A DNA stretch of 64,000 bases from the NCBI RefSeq assembly GCF_029227915.1, contig NC_079878.1, positions 5,704,001 through 5,768,000 on the forward strand. The letters are read 5' to 3'. Under the pieces are notes generated by a model, which saw nothing but the letters and a program-made list of their open reading frames with translations, was not told where the DNA came from and did no database searches. A program made the translations under genes and the position numbers. Of this stretch, positions 35,308 to 42,296 are shown in pieces; positions within the stretch are counted from its first letter, which is position 1; each line of letters begins with the position of its first letter. The DNA comes from Hydractinia symbiolongicarpus. Lineage: Eukaryota; Cnidaria; Hydrozoa; Anthoathecata; Hydractiniidae.

Positions 35308-35754
35308 ATGTCTTCACCAATCGTACGCGCCCTCACCTACAGTAGAGAATATATTGATGACTTTTATCTTTTCACGGTCCCTGATTTAAGAGCCAGAGCG
35401 GGTTTCCTCGGCGCATCTAGATACTCGCATCTAAGAAGGGCTGAGCTTATCCAATTATTATTATCAATAGATCAATCGCATTATCCCGGATCCGCCAAAC
35501 CACTCTCATTTCAACAACCGGCACCTGGTTCGGTACCAGCACAGCTTGACATTGATGAAGATGAGGACGACGATGACATCGATGAAGACGATAGATGTAT
35601 CATTTGCCTTTCTAAACGAAAGACCGCTACCATTGTTCATGGTGGAACGGGACATTTTTGCTGCTGTCTATCATGTGCATCTATATTGGAGAATAGGAGG
35701 GATAAATGTCCCATATGTCGGGCACCAATAGATTTTGTCATTAGACAATATTAA
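35308..35754 (+). CDS. RING1: SAP-like module plus MDM2-type RING domain
   Basis: 148 residues. Residues ~23-52 carry a SAP-like module (VPDLRARAGFLG, LRRAELIQLL). Residues 81-96 are almost all Asp/Glu. The RING ligands are C97, C100, H111, H116, C120, C123, C134, C137, with T114 in IVHGGTGH. These spacings (3, 11, 5, 4, 3, 11, 3) are those of the MDM2/MDMX C2H2C4 RING, and the protein ends CPICRAPIDFVIRQY with Tyr 11 residues after the last Cys as in MDM2. It is therefore probably a ubiquitin E3 ligase that may dimerise through its C-terminus. No p53-binding domain is visible. Hairpin H2 follows the stop by 16 nt. Paralogue: 37313-38035. Confidence 0.85.
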   Translation: MSSPIVRALTYSREYIDDFYLFTVPDLRARAGFLGASRYSHLRRAELIQLLLSIDQSHYPGSAKPLSFQQPAPGSVPAQLDIDEDEDDDDIDEDDRCIICLSKRKTATIVHGGTGHFCCCLSCASILENRRDKCPICRAPIDFVIRQY

Positions 35755-35770
35755 ACATGAATTCCCGATA

Positions 35771-35794
35771 TTTGTTACCCGCTCGAGTAACAAA
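35771..35794. terminator. Hairpin H2 between convergent RING1 and SAP1
   Basis: TTTGTTAC (35771-35778), loop, GTAACAAA (35787-35794), 16 nt after the RING1 stop and 11 nt from the SAP1 stop on the other strand. Suited to end both transcripts. Confidence 0.65.
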
Positions 35795-35805
35795 AAAATA
35801 CCCAA

Positions 35806-36075
35806 TCACTTGGATCTTTTGTCGTTATAACGTTTTTGAGCTTTTAGATATGCCTCCCTGTTTTTCGTCCTCCACCTTGAATAGTATCCGTACCGTTGCC
35901 GTTTGGTATCCGGATCGATGGTGTAGGATGGGTCGAGATCATTCTTCTCAATCACCTCAATCAGCTTGGCCTTTCTCATACCCACGATATACTTAATTCC
36001 GCGGGATTTAGCAACCTCTTGCAACTCTCGCAGTTTCATCAATTTGTAGTCTGGTGTGGTATTCATGTCCGACAT
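35806..36075 (-). CDS. SAP1: small SAP-like DNA-binding protein
   Basis: 89 residues, beginning MSDMNTTPDYKLMKLRELQE. A helix-turn-helix SAP/HeH-like unit (LRELQEVAKSRGIKYIVG, KAKLIEVIEKNDLD) fills the first half; the second half is basic and aromatic (RYGYYSRWRTKNREAY, RYNDKRSK). It is ~80% identical to SAP2 (38182-38451). The same module occurs in the polymerase N-terminus and RING1. A DNA- or terminal-repeat-binding role is inferred. Its upstream region carries CTTAAAGTTTTTATATG on the coding strand, also present before SAP2. Confidence 0.75.
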   Translation of the reverse strand: MSDMNTTPDYKLMKLRELQEVAKSRGIKYIVGMRKAKLIEVIEKNDLDPSYTIDPDTKRQRYGYYSRWRTKNREAYLKAQKRYNDKRSK

Positions 36076-36170
36076 ATACGCATATACATATACATATAAA
36101 AACTTTAAGCACTTTTATCGTACAACATCATAACAAAAAGGAGATAAATAAAGGCGTGCATAAATAAAAC

Positions 36171-37154
36171 ATGTCAAACTCTAAACTTCAAGAGACTTAC
36201 TATCAACCTCAAAATTTATGGAAAGGACAAAAGGCTGCTCAGAATTTAAGAGGATTCGGTTTCAAGCCAAAGGAGATTAAGAAGTGGCTATCAAAACAAG
36301 CATTTTGGCAAGTACATTTACCTGCTCCAAAACATGTTGAAAGACCACATTATGAAGTTACCACCCCTAATAATTTACATCAATTCGATTTATTGTACAT
36401 GCCCGGTGACATACTGTATGGTAATAAATATAAGTACATTTTGTCGGGAATCGATGCTGCTTCCAGATACAAAGTAGCCAGACCTTTGAGGACTAAGAAA
36501 GCCAAAGAGGTTGCCGCTATGATTGAAGACATCTACAAGGCAGGACCATTAACTTATCCGAAAACTTTCCAATGTGATAACGGTTCAGAATTCAAAGCAG
36601 ATGTGACAAAGCTGTTGGAGAAGCATAAGGTTGAAATTAAAAGGGCGACTACAAAATATAAGCATACGCACACAGCTTTTGTTGAGGCGTTGAACAAGAT
36701 ACTTGCGGAAAATTTATTCAAAATACAAGATGCTCAAGAACTGAATGATTCGGAAAAGGTATCATCTACATGGGTTAAGCATCTGTATAAACTGATTGAT
36801 AGGCTAAACGATACAAAGACGCAGATGATTGATATGAAGCCAAAAGATGCTATTATAATGAAAGAGGTGCCTCTTGTTAATCAAGAGAGCTATCCACCTG
36901 AAGTAGAATTACCTAAGGATGGCCTGTATAGATATCTACTACAACCTGGTGAAGAGCATGATGATGGGCGGAGACGGGCAACCGATAGAATATGGTCGAA
37001 AAACACATATAGATTGCGTGAGGTAATAGCGCAACCTGGTAACCGTGTAATGTACTATGTTCAAGACGGACCCGGACGGGCTTTTGTAAAAGAGGAATTG
37101 ATGTTAATACCTGAAGATACAGATTTACCTCCTGATTATGTGCAAGGTTGGTGA
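36171..37154 (+). CDS. Polinton integrase (retroviral-type DDE)
   Basis: 327 residues. The rve core holds D73 (QFDLLYMPGD), D136 (FQCDNGSEF) and E172 (TAFVEALNK), an exact D,D35E spacing. GIDAASRYKVARPL is the usual strand between the first two. The C-terminal ~80 residues (NTYRLREVIAQPG, YYVQDGPGRAFVKEEL) form a chromo/SH3-like tail common to Polinton integrases. It inserts element ends with a 6-bp stagger, in agreement with the target duplication. The frame is intact. Hairpin H3 lies 13 nt after the stop. Confidence 0.96.
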   Translation: MSNSKLQETYYQPQNLWKGQKAAQNLRGFGFKPKEIKKWLSKQAFWQVHLPAPKHVERPHYEVTTPNNLHQFDLLYMPGDILYGNKYKYILSGIDAASRYKVARPLRTKKAKEVAAMIEDIYKAGPLTYPKTFQCDNGSEFKADVTKLLEKHKVEIKRATTKYKHTHTAFVEALNKILAENLFKIQDAQELNDSEKVSSTWVKHLYKLIDRLNDTKTQMIDMKPKDAIIMKEVPLVNQESYPPEVELPKDGLYRYLLQPGEEHDDGRRRATDRIWSKNTYRLREVIAQPGNRVMYYVQDGPGRAFVKEELMLIPEDTDLPPDYVQGW

Positions 37155-37167
37155 AAAAGGGGACGAT

Positions 37168-37192
37168 ATCTTTACCTGTTTCTGGTAAAGAT
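37168..37192 (+). terminator. Hairpin H3 after the integrase
   Basis: ATCTTTACC (37168-37176), loop TGTTTCT, GGTAAAGAT (37184-37192): perfect 9-bp stem. Same stem sequence as H7 at 47304. Confidence 0.65.
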
Positions 37193-37272
37193 GATGCCGG
37201 GGATCGCGCAGGGTGGTCGGCAGATAGGGCCGCTATGACTCAGTCTTGGGTATCCATCGACACCTCGGGATT

Positions 37273-37296
37273 TTTGTTACTCGGGCGGGTAACAAA
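37273..37296 (-). terminator. Hairpin H4 after RING2
   Basis: TTTGTTAC (37273-37280), loop, GTAACAAA (37289-37296), 16 nt beyond the RING2 stop. Confidence 0.65.
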
Positions 37297-37312
37297 GGCC
37301 GGGAATTCGCGT

Positions 37313-38035
37313 TCAATATTGTCTAATGACAAAATCTATTGGCGCTCGACACACGGGACAATTATCTTCCCCCTTTTCCAATTTATATGCGCACGATAAA
37401 CAGCAGCAGCAATGTCCCGTTCTACCATGAACAAAGGTTGCGCTCTTTCTTTTAGAAAGACAAATTATGCATTTGTCCTCGTCCTCTAGGTCATCATCGT
37501 CATCACTAAAAAAATCACGATCAATCAGCGCTCTTGTCCTCGTCGTCCTCTTCTCATCGTCGTACTCCTCTTCCTCTTCTTCCTCCTCTTCCTCCTCATC
37601 GTCGTACTCCTCTTCCTCTTCCTCCTCTTCCTCCTCTTCCTCCTCTTCCTCCACATCGTCGTACTCCTCGACATCATCTATGTCCATATATGTCCATATT
37701 TCATACGGACCCGTGGCGACTGCATAGACGCGCGCTTCTATTATGGGAGTTGCATAGTATCCGAGTCCGACTCCTCCGGTGCGTAAGACACTTCGAGCTT
37801 TTACGTGTTCTATAATATCATCATAGGATTCATGATCAGAGTCCGGACCGATCCCCTCAAAGTCATCATATTGTAGTTCCAATATTTCGACCATGTTCAG
37901 TAATTCTTCGCAACAAGATCTGCTGGATGCGGAATTCAGGCATGGGTCTATTGTGCGGCCGAAATATTCGTCCGCCCAGGAGCCGAATCTTTCGGAGAAC
38001 TGTCGGTTTTCGTCATCTGTAAATCTCGAAGTCAT
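37313..38035 (-). CDS. RING2: acidic protein with MDM2-type RING domain
   Basis: 240 residues from ATG at 38035 (MTSRFTDDENRQF); an upstream in-frame ATG would read through the promoter and hairpin and is rejected. The N-terminal ~115 residues have no clear family. Then come a run of >40 mostly Glu/Asp residues, a basic TRTRALI patch, a second acidic run, and a RING with the ligand spacing of RING1 and MDM2 (CIICLSKRKSATFVHGRTGH, CLSCAYKL, CPVCRAPIDFVIRQY). An acidic region before the RING is also a feature of MDM2. RING1 and RING2 share the RING, promoter and 3' hairpin but not the N-terminus, so domain shuffling or fast divergence followed duplication. Confidence 0.85.
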   Translation of the reverse strand: MTSRFTDDENRQFSERFGSWADEYFGRTIDPCLNSASSRSCCEELLNMVEILELQYDDFEGIGPDSDHESYDDIIEHVKARSVLRTGGVGLGYYATPIIEARVYAVATGPYEIWTYMDIDDVEEYDDVEEEEEEEEEEEEEEEYDDEEEEEEEEEEEYDDEKRTTRTRALIDRDFFSDDDDDLEDEDKCIICLSKRKSATFVHGRTGHCCCCLSCAYKLEKGEDNCPVCRAPIDFVIRQY

Positions 38036-38069
38036 GGTTGGATATGATATGATATGATATACGATATAG

Positions 38070-38082
38070 GAATCTTTAACCC
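38070..38082 (-). promoter_or_regulatory. Shared early-type promoter block, RING2 gene
   Basis: On the minus strand TCTATAAAAA precedes GGGTTAAAGATTC, then TATATCGTATATCATATCA and the ATG 34 nt downstream. A GATAT pentamer repeat lengthens the spacer by ~10 nt relative to RING1. Confidence 0.65.
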
Positions 38083-38146
38083 AATTTTTATAGATCGTAT
38101 TTGAGGTTAGCGATCCGCACGCCATGGATATCTCCACCCACCGATA

Positions 38147-38170
38147 TTTGTTACCCGTCCGAGTAACAAA
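38147..38170 (-). terminator. Hairpin H5 after SAP2
   Basis: TTTGTTAC (38147-38154), loop, GTAACAAA (38163-38170), 11 nt beyond the SAP2 stop and upstream of the RING2 promoter. Confidence 0.65.
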
Positions 38171-38181
38171 AATGCGCACAA

Positions 38182-38451
38182 TCACTTAGATCTCTTGTCG
38201 TTATAACGTTTTTGACATTTCAGGTACGCCTCCCTGTTTTTCTCCCTCCAGCCGGTGCAGTATCCATACCATTCCCGCTTGGTATCCAGATCAATGGTGT
38301 ATGTCGGATCCAGATCATTCTTCTCAATCACCTCAATCAGCCTGACCTTTTTCATCGCGCAAATATACTTCACCCCACGAGCTTTGGCAATCTCTCGCAA
38401 CTCTCGCAGTTTCATCAATTTATAGTCTGGTGTGGTATTCATGTCCGACAT
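38182..38451 (-). CDS. SAP2: paralogue of SAP1
   Basis: 89 residues from ATG at 38451, the same length as SAP1 and opening with the same residues (MSDMNTTPDYKL). The SAP-like module reads LRELREIAKARGVKYIC, KVRLIEVIEKNDLD; the tail is basic (WREKNREAYLKC, RYNDKRSK). An ATG 27 codons upstream lies beyond the shared promoter-like CTTAAAGTTTTT and is not used here. Keeping two near-identical copies in a compact element suggests a dose or partner role; function unknown. Confidence 0.75.
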   Translation of the reverse strand: MSDMNTTPDYKLMKLRELREIAKARGVKYICAMKKVRLIEVIEKNDLDPTYTIDLDTKREWYGYCTGWREKNREAYLKCQKRYNDKRSK

Positions 38452-38538
38452 ATTATGGCATATACATGTACGGCTAAAAACTTTAAGCACTTTTATCGTA
38501 CCACACGAAATATGCGAGCGGCGTACATGCACACATCA

Positions 38539-39126
38539 CTAACCTTGATTTACGGTCCTTCTGAGGCTTTGAACCTCGTCCATTAGACTTTTTTCAAACT
38601 GGTTGCGAGTTTCGCTCTCCATCTTTCTGTCGGTTTTCGTCATCTTGTCCAGAGCTTCGTAGTATATACCGCTCAGGGTTTGAAATTCAATGTGACTAAT
38701 GTCGTCATTATTCAGAGCCCGCGAGACGGAGTTTTCAAACACGGCGATGGCGGACGTCGCAACATCATATAATTTCATGACCTTGTCAAGTTTGCTCCGA
38801 TATCTTTTAATCAGGGCCATGACGGAGCCCGTGAAAATGGTTCCGGACAGTGCTACGGCTCCCAATCCCACGGAAGCGGGGATTCCGATGAGCGTGGCAC
38901 CGGTTACCACCGAACCTATGCCCGAAGCGACGGTTAGGGCCGTGGCGCTGGCATTTAAAAGCACCAGTCTGTGCAGCGTCTTGTTATATTTCTCATATTT
39001 TGTATTGAACTTATCGCGTAATTTTCTAAGCTCCCCAAGTTGAGAGTTCACAGTATTAGTATTAAACTTGTCCTGCTCGCTCGAATACTCGGGAGCCGTG
39101 GGTAGCTTCGGATAAATCTCTGCCAT
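38539..39126 (-). CDS. Polinton membrane protein A (two hydrophobic segments, coiled coil)
   Basis: 195 residues. N-terminal charged region with NSQLGELRKLRDKF, then hydrophobic residues ~52-105 likely forming two membrane helices (LTVASGIGSVVTGATLIG, VGLGAVALSGTIFTGSVM), then a long helical region (KRYRSKLDKVMKLYDVA, FENSVSRALNN). It is a paralogue of the next gene: same NSQLxELxKLRxKF motif, hydrophobic centre, YRxKLxKxxxxYxVxxxAIxVF. The overall plan recalls small SLATT-like two-helix membrane proteins, but I cannot assign it. Confidence 0.7.
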   Translation of the reverse strand: MAEIYPKLPTAPEYSSEQDKFNTNTVNSQLGELRKLRDKFNTKYEKYNKTLHRLVLLNASATALTVASGIGSVVTGATLIGIPASVGLGAVALSGTIFTGSVMALIKRYRSKLDKVMKLYDVATSAIAVFENSVSRALNNDDISHIEFQTLSGIYYEALDKMTKTDRKMESETRNQFEKSLMDEVQSLRRTVNQG

Positions 39127-39153
39127 TGTGTGGTTACTACAAAGAAAAAAACT

Positions 39154-39639
39154 TTACTCTAAATAACCTATATCCAGTTTATCCAGATCCTTGAGAGTTC
39201 TATGATACGTATCACACAAATTCTCAAAATCGGCTCTACAGATCCGAGTGTGCCAGAGTAGCGTTTTATCGAAAACATCGATGGCATTTTGCACAACGCG
39301 ATATGCGGCTCTTAATTTGATAAGTTTCTCCCGATATGTCCTAACATATTGGGCGGTAACCGCATAGGAAGCCGAGCCCAATAGACACATACCCGAATTC
39401 CACATGTAATTTCCATGGGTACCGCCCAAATTTCTAATAATGGTCACCGCGGTCGCTATCGAGCCGGTAATTGCTGCGGTTCCGGATAATCCCTCCAGAA
39501 TCGACCATATGATCAGAGATCCTCCGTGTTCGTGTGTCCTGTCTTGGAACTTGCCTCGTAATTTCACCAGCTCCTCAAGTTGGGAATTGGATATATCCGT
39601 TTTAAACACTTCTTCTCTGGTACTAGAACTCTCTGCCAT
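39154..39639 (-). CDS. Polinton membrane protein B (paralogue of A)
   Basis: 161 residues. Begins MAESSSTREE; NSQLEELVKLRGKF, central hydrophobic region (AAITGSIATAVTII, GMCLLGSASYAVTAQYV), then TYREKLIKLRAAYRVVQNAIDVF. Shares motif order with protein A, so a tandem duplication is likely. It is divergently paired with the gene at 39680 across a 40-bp intergenic promoter. Function unknown. Confidence 0.7.
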   Translation of the reverse strand: MAESSSTREEVFKTDISNSQLEELVKLRGKFQDRTHEHGGSLIIWSILEGLSGTAAITGSIATAVTIIRNLGGTHGNYMWNSGMCLLGSASYAVTAQYVRTYREKLIKLRAAYRVVQNAIDVFDKTLLWHTRICRADFENLCDTYHRTLKDLDKLDIGYLE

Positions 39640-39679
39640 TTCTATTATATTAGGAAAAAACTATCCTTTAAATAAAATA
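39640..39679. promoter_or_regulatory. Bidirectional late-type promoter
   Basis: Forty bases separate the divergent starts: TATTATATTAG next to the minus-strand ATG and TTTAAATAAAATA next to the plus-strand ATG. The same two blocks occur at 45474-45511. Confidence 0.5.
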
Positions 39680-40960
39680 ATGGCGGACATTGATATTGAT
39701 CCGTTTGGTGACCACGACCAACCCGACGAGGGTACCGATGACTCCACACCTCTGGTACCGAGGGAACGCACACGAGTACAGATACATACTCCCGAAGAGG
39801 AGACATCATTCGGTGGAGAAACCTCTCTGCGCTCCAGAGTTACCAGTGATCTGGTTAAATCGCTCTATGAGAAGCTACTAACTATATATCCAAACGAGAA
39901 CCCGAGCGTGATACATACCGATCTGTTTGAGTCTCGTGGTCGTGAATTATACTACAAGGGTGATAACAGACCTCTGACAAGTGACGGATCTCTAAGGACC
40001 GTCGGCACCATTGCGGATATACTGGGCAAGAAAAGGCTGCGCGGTTTGGGGTTCGATATACCGAAAGGTAGTATAACCCCCCGACAGGCCGCTAGGCTAA
40101 ACAAAATAGAAGAGAGACTACCGTCACCGGATAAAATAGAGAATGCGACCGATATAGAATTAGAAACCATGTCTGGAGATGTTGTGAACAGTGCGGAAGA
40201 TTTAATTTCATTGGTCAAACAACAATCTGTAGACCATGAAGCAACCCAGACCGGTGATCTATTTGAATATCCTATGCGTGAATTGCTAGGATTGGATAGA
40301 TCATTGAGAAACATAAGAGGAAGTCTTCAGGATGAAGTTGCAAAAAAGGTTCAGCTCGAACAGCATATTGACAGAGAAAAAAACAAGTTGGAAGAGATGG
40401 AAAACACACCAAATATGACCGAGGAACAACAAAATGAAGCGAAAGAAAGGTTGAAAGGTTTGCAAAATGAGTTGAAAGGTCGGCAAGAGATTATCGATAT
40501 TCTCAAAGGTAAACTTAACAGTCAAATAAAAAGCATCAGGGAGACGATTACCAAAGTACTTGACAAAGAAACTACATTGGGTGAAAAGATACGAACGCTA
40601 TTCCGTGAACAGGGTATCACCATCGTCAGTGTACTAACGGCATTTGGTATGGTTATCGGCCTTCTAGTTGAAACTTTGACACCAGGGGGTGGGGGGTCAT
40701 CCACCGGTAATACAAAAAATCATGAAAAAACCGAAGGTGGTGCGAGGGAATGGATAAAGAACAAGCTGAGTGCGCTTGGATCTCTCCTGGGTAGATTAGC
40801 CGGTGCCGCAGCCGCATCACTGCCCGGTATAATTGGATCCATCGTATCATGGATCCTAAATAGAGCAAAGAAAGCCGTCGGTTGGTTGAGTCAAAACCTG
40901 TGGGCTTTGATAGTTGGAATCGGAGGTCTGATATACACCTACATGGTTACAAAGCGTTAG
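39680..40960 (+). CDS. Polinton virion-associated protein with coiled coil and C-terminal membrane helices
   Basis: 426 residues from ATG at 39680 (MADIDIDPFGDH), chosen because it follows the promoter directly. Residues ~1-75 are acidic and disordered. Residues ~205-300 are a strong coiled coil (EQHIDREKNKLEEMEN, LKGLQNELKGRQEII). Then a hydrophobic helix (VSVLTAFGMVIGLLVETL), a Gly-rich linker, and an Ala/Ile-rich amphipathic region ending in LWALIVGIGGLIYTYMV. The pattern suits a minor virion protein acting on membranes, by analogy only. Hairpin H8 follows the stop by 12 nt. Confidence 0.75.
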   Translation: MADIDIDPFGDHDQPDEGTDDSTPLVPRERTRVQIHTPEEETSFGGETSLRSRVTSDLVKSLYEKLLTIYPNENPSVIHTDLFESRGRELYYKGDNRPLTSDGSLRTVGTIADILGKKRLRGLGFDIPKGSITPRQAARLNKIEERLPSPDKIENATDIELETMSGDVVNSAEDLISLVKQQSVDHEATQTGDLFEYPMRELLGLDRSLRNIRGSLQDEVAKKVQLEQHIDREKNKLEEMENTPNMTEEQQNEAKERLKGLQNELKGRQEIIDILKGKLNSQIKSIRETITKVLDKETTLGEKIRTLFREQGITIVSVLTAFGMVIGLLVETLTPGGGGSSTGNTKNHEKTEGGAREWIKNKLSALGSLLGRLAGAAAASLPGIIGSIVSWILNRAKKAVGWLSQNLWALIVGIGGLIYTYMVTKR

Positions 40961-40972
40961 CTATTCCGAATA

Positions 40973-40997
40973 TATGTTACATGACAAATGTAACATA
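40973..40997. terminator. Hairpin H8 between convergent genes
   Basis: TATGTTACAT (40973-40982), loop GACAA, ATGTAACATA (40988-40997): perfect 10-bp stem between stops at 40960 (+) and 41015 (-). Confidence 0.65.
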
Positions 40998-41014
40998 ATA
41001 CCCGCGGCATAGTA

Positions 41015-41440
41015 CTATTTTTCGAAATACCACACGGCGCCCCCGACACCAATCATGCTTAGCGCGATAAATGCCAATTCCCGTTCATGCTGGCCATTGC
41101 TGGGTGTATAAAAGTCGCTCAATACGGGCCTGCGCGGAATATCTGTGAGAGGTGATCCTCCAAATACTTTTTTATATTCCCGCATCGCGTCATCCAGCTC
41201 CGTGAATTTACCCTCGGCCTTCTTCTCAAGTCTGAGCTGCTTATTGATAAAGTCAACCCTCTCTTGTCTTTTACGTTGCCATATAACCTGAGCCTTCTGC
41301 AGCTGTTCTATGGCTAGATCATGCCGCTTCCGTTCCTTATCTATCCTATCCTTTGATAAACTTGAAAAGAGGTAGCTTGATCCGGTGAAGGCCAAAGCGT
41401 TCGCGAAGGCACCTCCCAACATCATTGCAATTGAAGCCAT
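41015..41440 (-). CDS. Polinton small membrane/coiled-coil protein
   Basis: 141 residues. N-terminal hydrophobic segment (SIAMMLGGAFANALAF), a highly charged helix (RKRHDLAIEQLQKAQ, RKRQERVDFINKQL), DDAMREYKKVF, and a C-terminal hydrophobic helix (ELAFIALSMIGVGGAVWYF). The charged-helix wording recurs in Polintons of other invertebrates as I recall. Probably a virion or assembly membrane protein. Its ATG is directly preceded by TATATAAAC, as is the 41614-41841 gene. Confidence 0.7.
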   Translation of the reverse strand: MASIAMMLGGAFANALAFTGSSYLFSSLSKDRIDKERKRHDLAIEQLQKAQVIWQRKRQERVDFINKQLRLEKKAEGKFTELDDAMREYKKVFGGSPLTDIPRRPVLSDFYTPSNGQHERELAFIALSMIGVGGAVWYFEK

Positions 41441-41470
41441 GTTTATATAATCCGGTATAATATAGTGGCG

Positions 41471-41614
41471 TTATTTTAATACGATAGCCTCGGAGTCTAT
41501 GACATCAGAGTCGTCTATGACCTCGGTATCGATGTATTCCACCTTGGGTAAAATCCTCTCAACTTTCTTGCGCTGGCATAAAACCCAGACCAACCATTCC
41601 AGTATTCGCAACAT
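41471..41614 (-). CDS. 47-residue membrane-anchored micropeptide overlapping the upstream stop
   Basis: The frame opens MLRILEWLVWVLCQRKK, a hydrophobic helix then basic stop-transfer, and ends in an acidic tail (DTEVIDDSDVIDSEA). Its ATG shares a base with the stop of the preceding gene (TAATG at 41612-41616), which suggests coupled reinitiation. Position between two conserved genes on the same strand supports it being real; no family known. Confidence 0.5.
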   Translation of the reverse strand: MLRILEWLVWVLCQRKKVERILPKVEYIDTEVIDDSDVIDSEAIVLK

Positions 41615-41841
41615 TATATATTTATAGTTTCAGGTATAATTTTTTGCTTAACTAGATATTCTCTTGTCATTTCACTTGCGGCGACTATGGCTACAAGCTT
41701 TCCGGTATCTTCCAGGTCAAATTTCTGAATTGAGGGTGGTGTCATTTTTAATACCTTTTTCCCGAGCATTGAATAGCCTACGGCGAAAACGCATACGACC
41801 GATGCCTTATAAATATCGTTTACTATACTTTTCTTATCCAT
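41614..41841 (-). CDS. Polinton small protein, 75 residues
   Basis: MDKKSIVNDIYKA, then a hydrophobic segment (VVCVFAVGYSMLGKKV) and a helical end (LVAIVAASEMTREYLVKQ). One probable membrane helix. Starts after TATATAAAC and ends in a TAATG overlap with the 47-residue frame. Unassigned; its place in the structural block suggests virion assembly. Confidence 0.6.
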   Translation of the reverse strand: MDKKSIVNDIYKASVVCVFAVGYSMLGKKVLKMTPPSIQKFDLEDTGKLVAIVAASEMTREYLVKQKIIPETINI

Positions 41842-41860
41842 GTTTATATACTTCGAGATT

Positions 41861-41878
41861 ATAATATCGCGATATTAT
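41861..41878 (-). terminator. 18-bp perfect palindrome after the 41883 gene
   Basis: ATAATATCGCGATATTAT, self-complementary without a loop, 4 nt beyond the stop of the minus-strand gene ending at 41883. Confidence 0.5.
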
Positions 41879-41882
41879 CCCT

Positions 41883-42296
41883 TTATTCCATTTCAAGTTT
41901 ACTCCTAGTTTTTTTAGTGTCCGATGGAGCTCTCGGCGGGGTATCCTTCACCTTACTCTGCGAGGTGTTGTTCCTCATCACCACCAACGCTCCAATTATT
42001 ACCATGACTATAACACCGCCGCCCATTATTGCGTAGTTGTTAACCCCACCTTTGGGACCATCTGTCACAGAATCCTCAATGACAATATCCTTAGGATCCT
42101 CCAACTGTGTCTGGGGTGCTGAGTGTGTCTGAGGTGCCGGCTGGGTTTGTGTCTGAGGTGCCGACTGTACCTCCGTCTGTGCCATGAGCAATCTTTTATA
42201 ATCCTCCCTCTTTTTACGGTTGTATTCGGCCAGTCTCTTACCCGCCTCAACCTTTTTAGGGTTCTTCGTTGTCACCTGAACTGGAGTATCCGACAT
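41883..42296 (-). CDS. Polinton single-pass membrane protein with Pro/Gln/Thr repeats
   Basis: 137 residues. Basic N-terminus with VEAGKRLAEYNRKKRE, wording I recall from many Polinton/adintovirus genomes, then imperfect APQTQ repeats, then one membrane helix (NYAIMGGGVIVMVIIGALVV) and a basic tail. The GKRLAEYNR head may bind DNA or capsid, by inference. The 5' end overlaps the 3' end of the next gene (42256) by 41 bp. Confidence 0.7.
   Translation of the reverse strand: MSDTPVQVTTKNPKKVEAGKRLAEYNRKKREDYKRLLMAQTEVQSAPQTQTQPAPQTHSAPQTQLEDPKDIVIEDSVTDGPKGGVNNYAIMGGGVIVMVIIGALVVMRNNTSQSKVKDTPPRAPSDTKKTRSKLEME

Noticed and set aside
37467-37815. Ser/Pro-rich plus-strand frames
   Set aside because: They are the antisense of the Glu/Asp tract of RING2.
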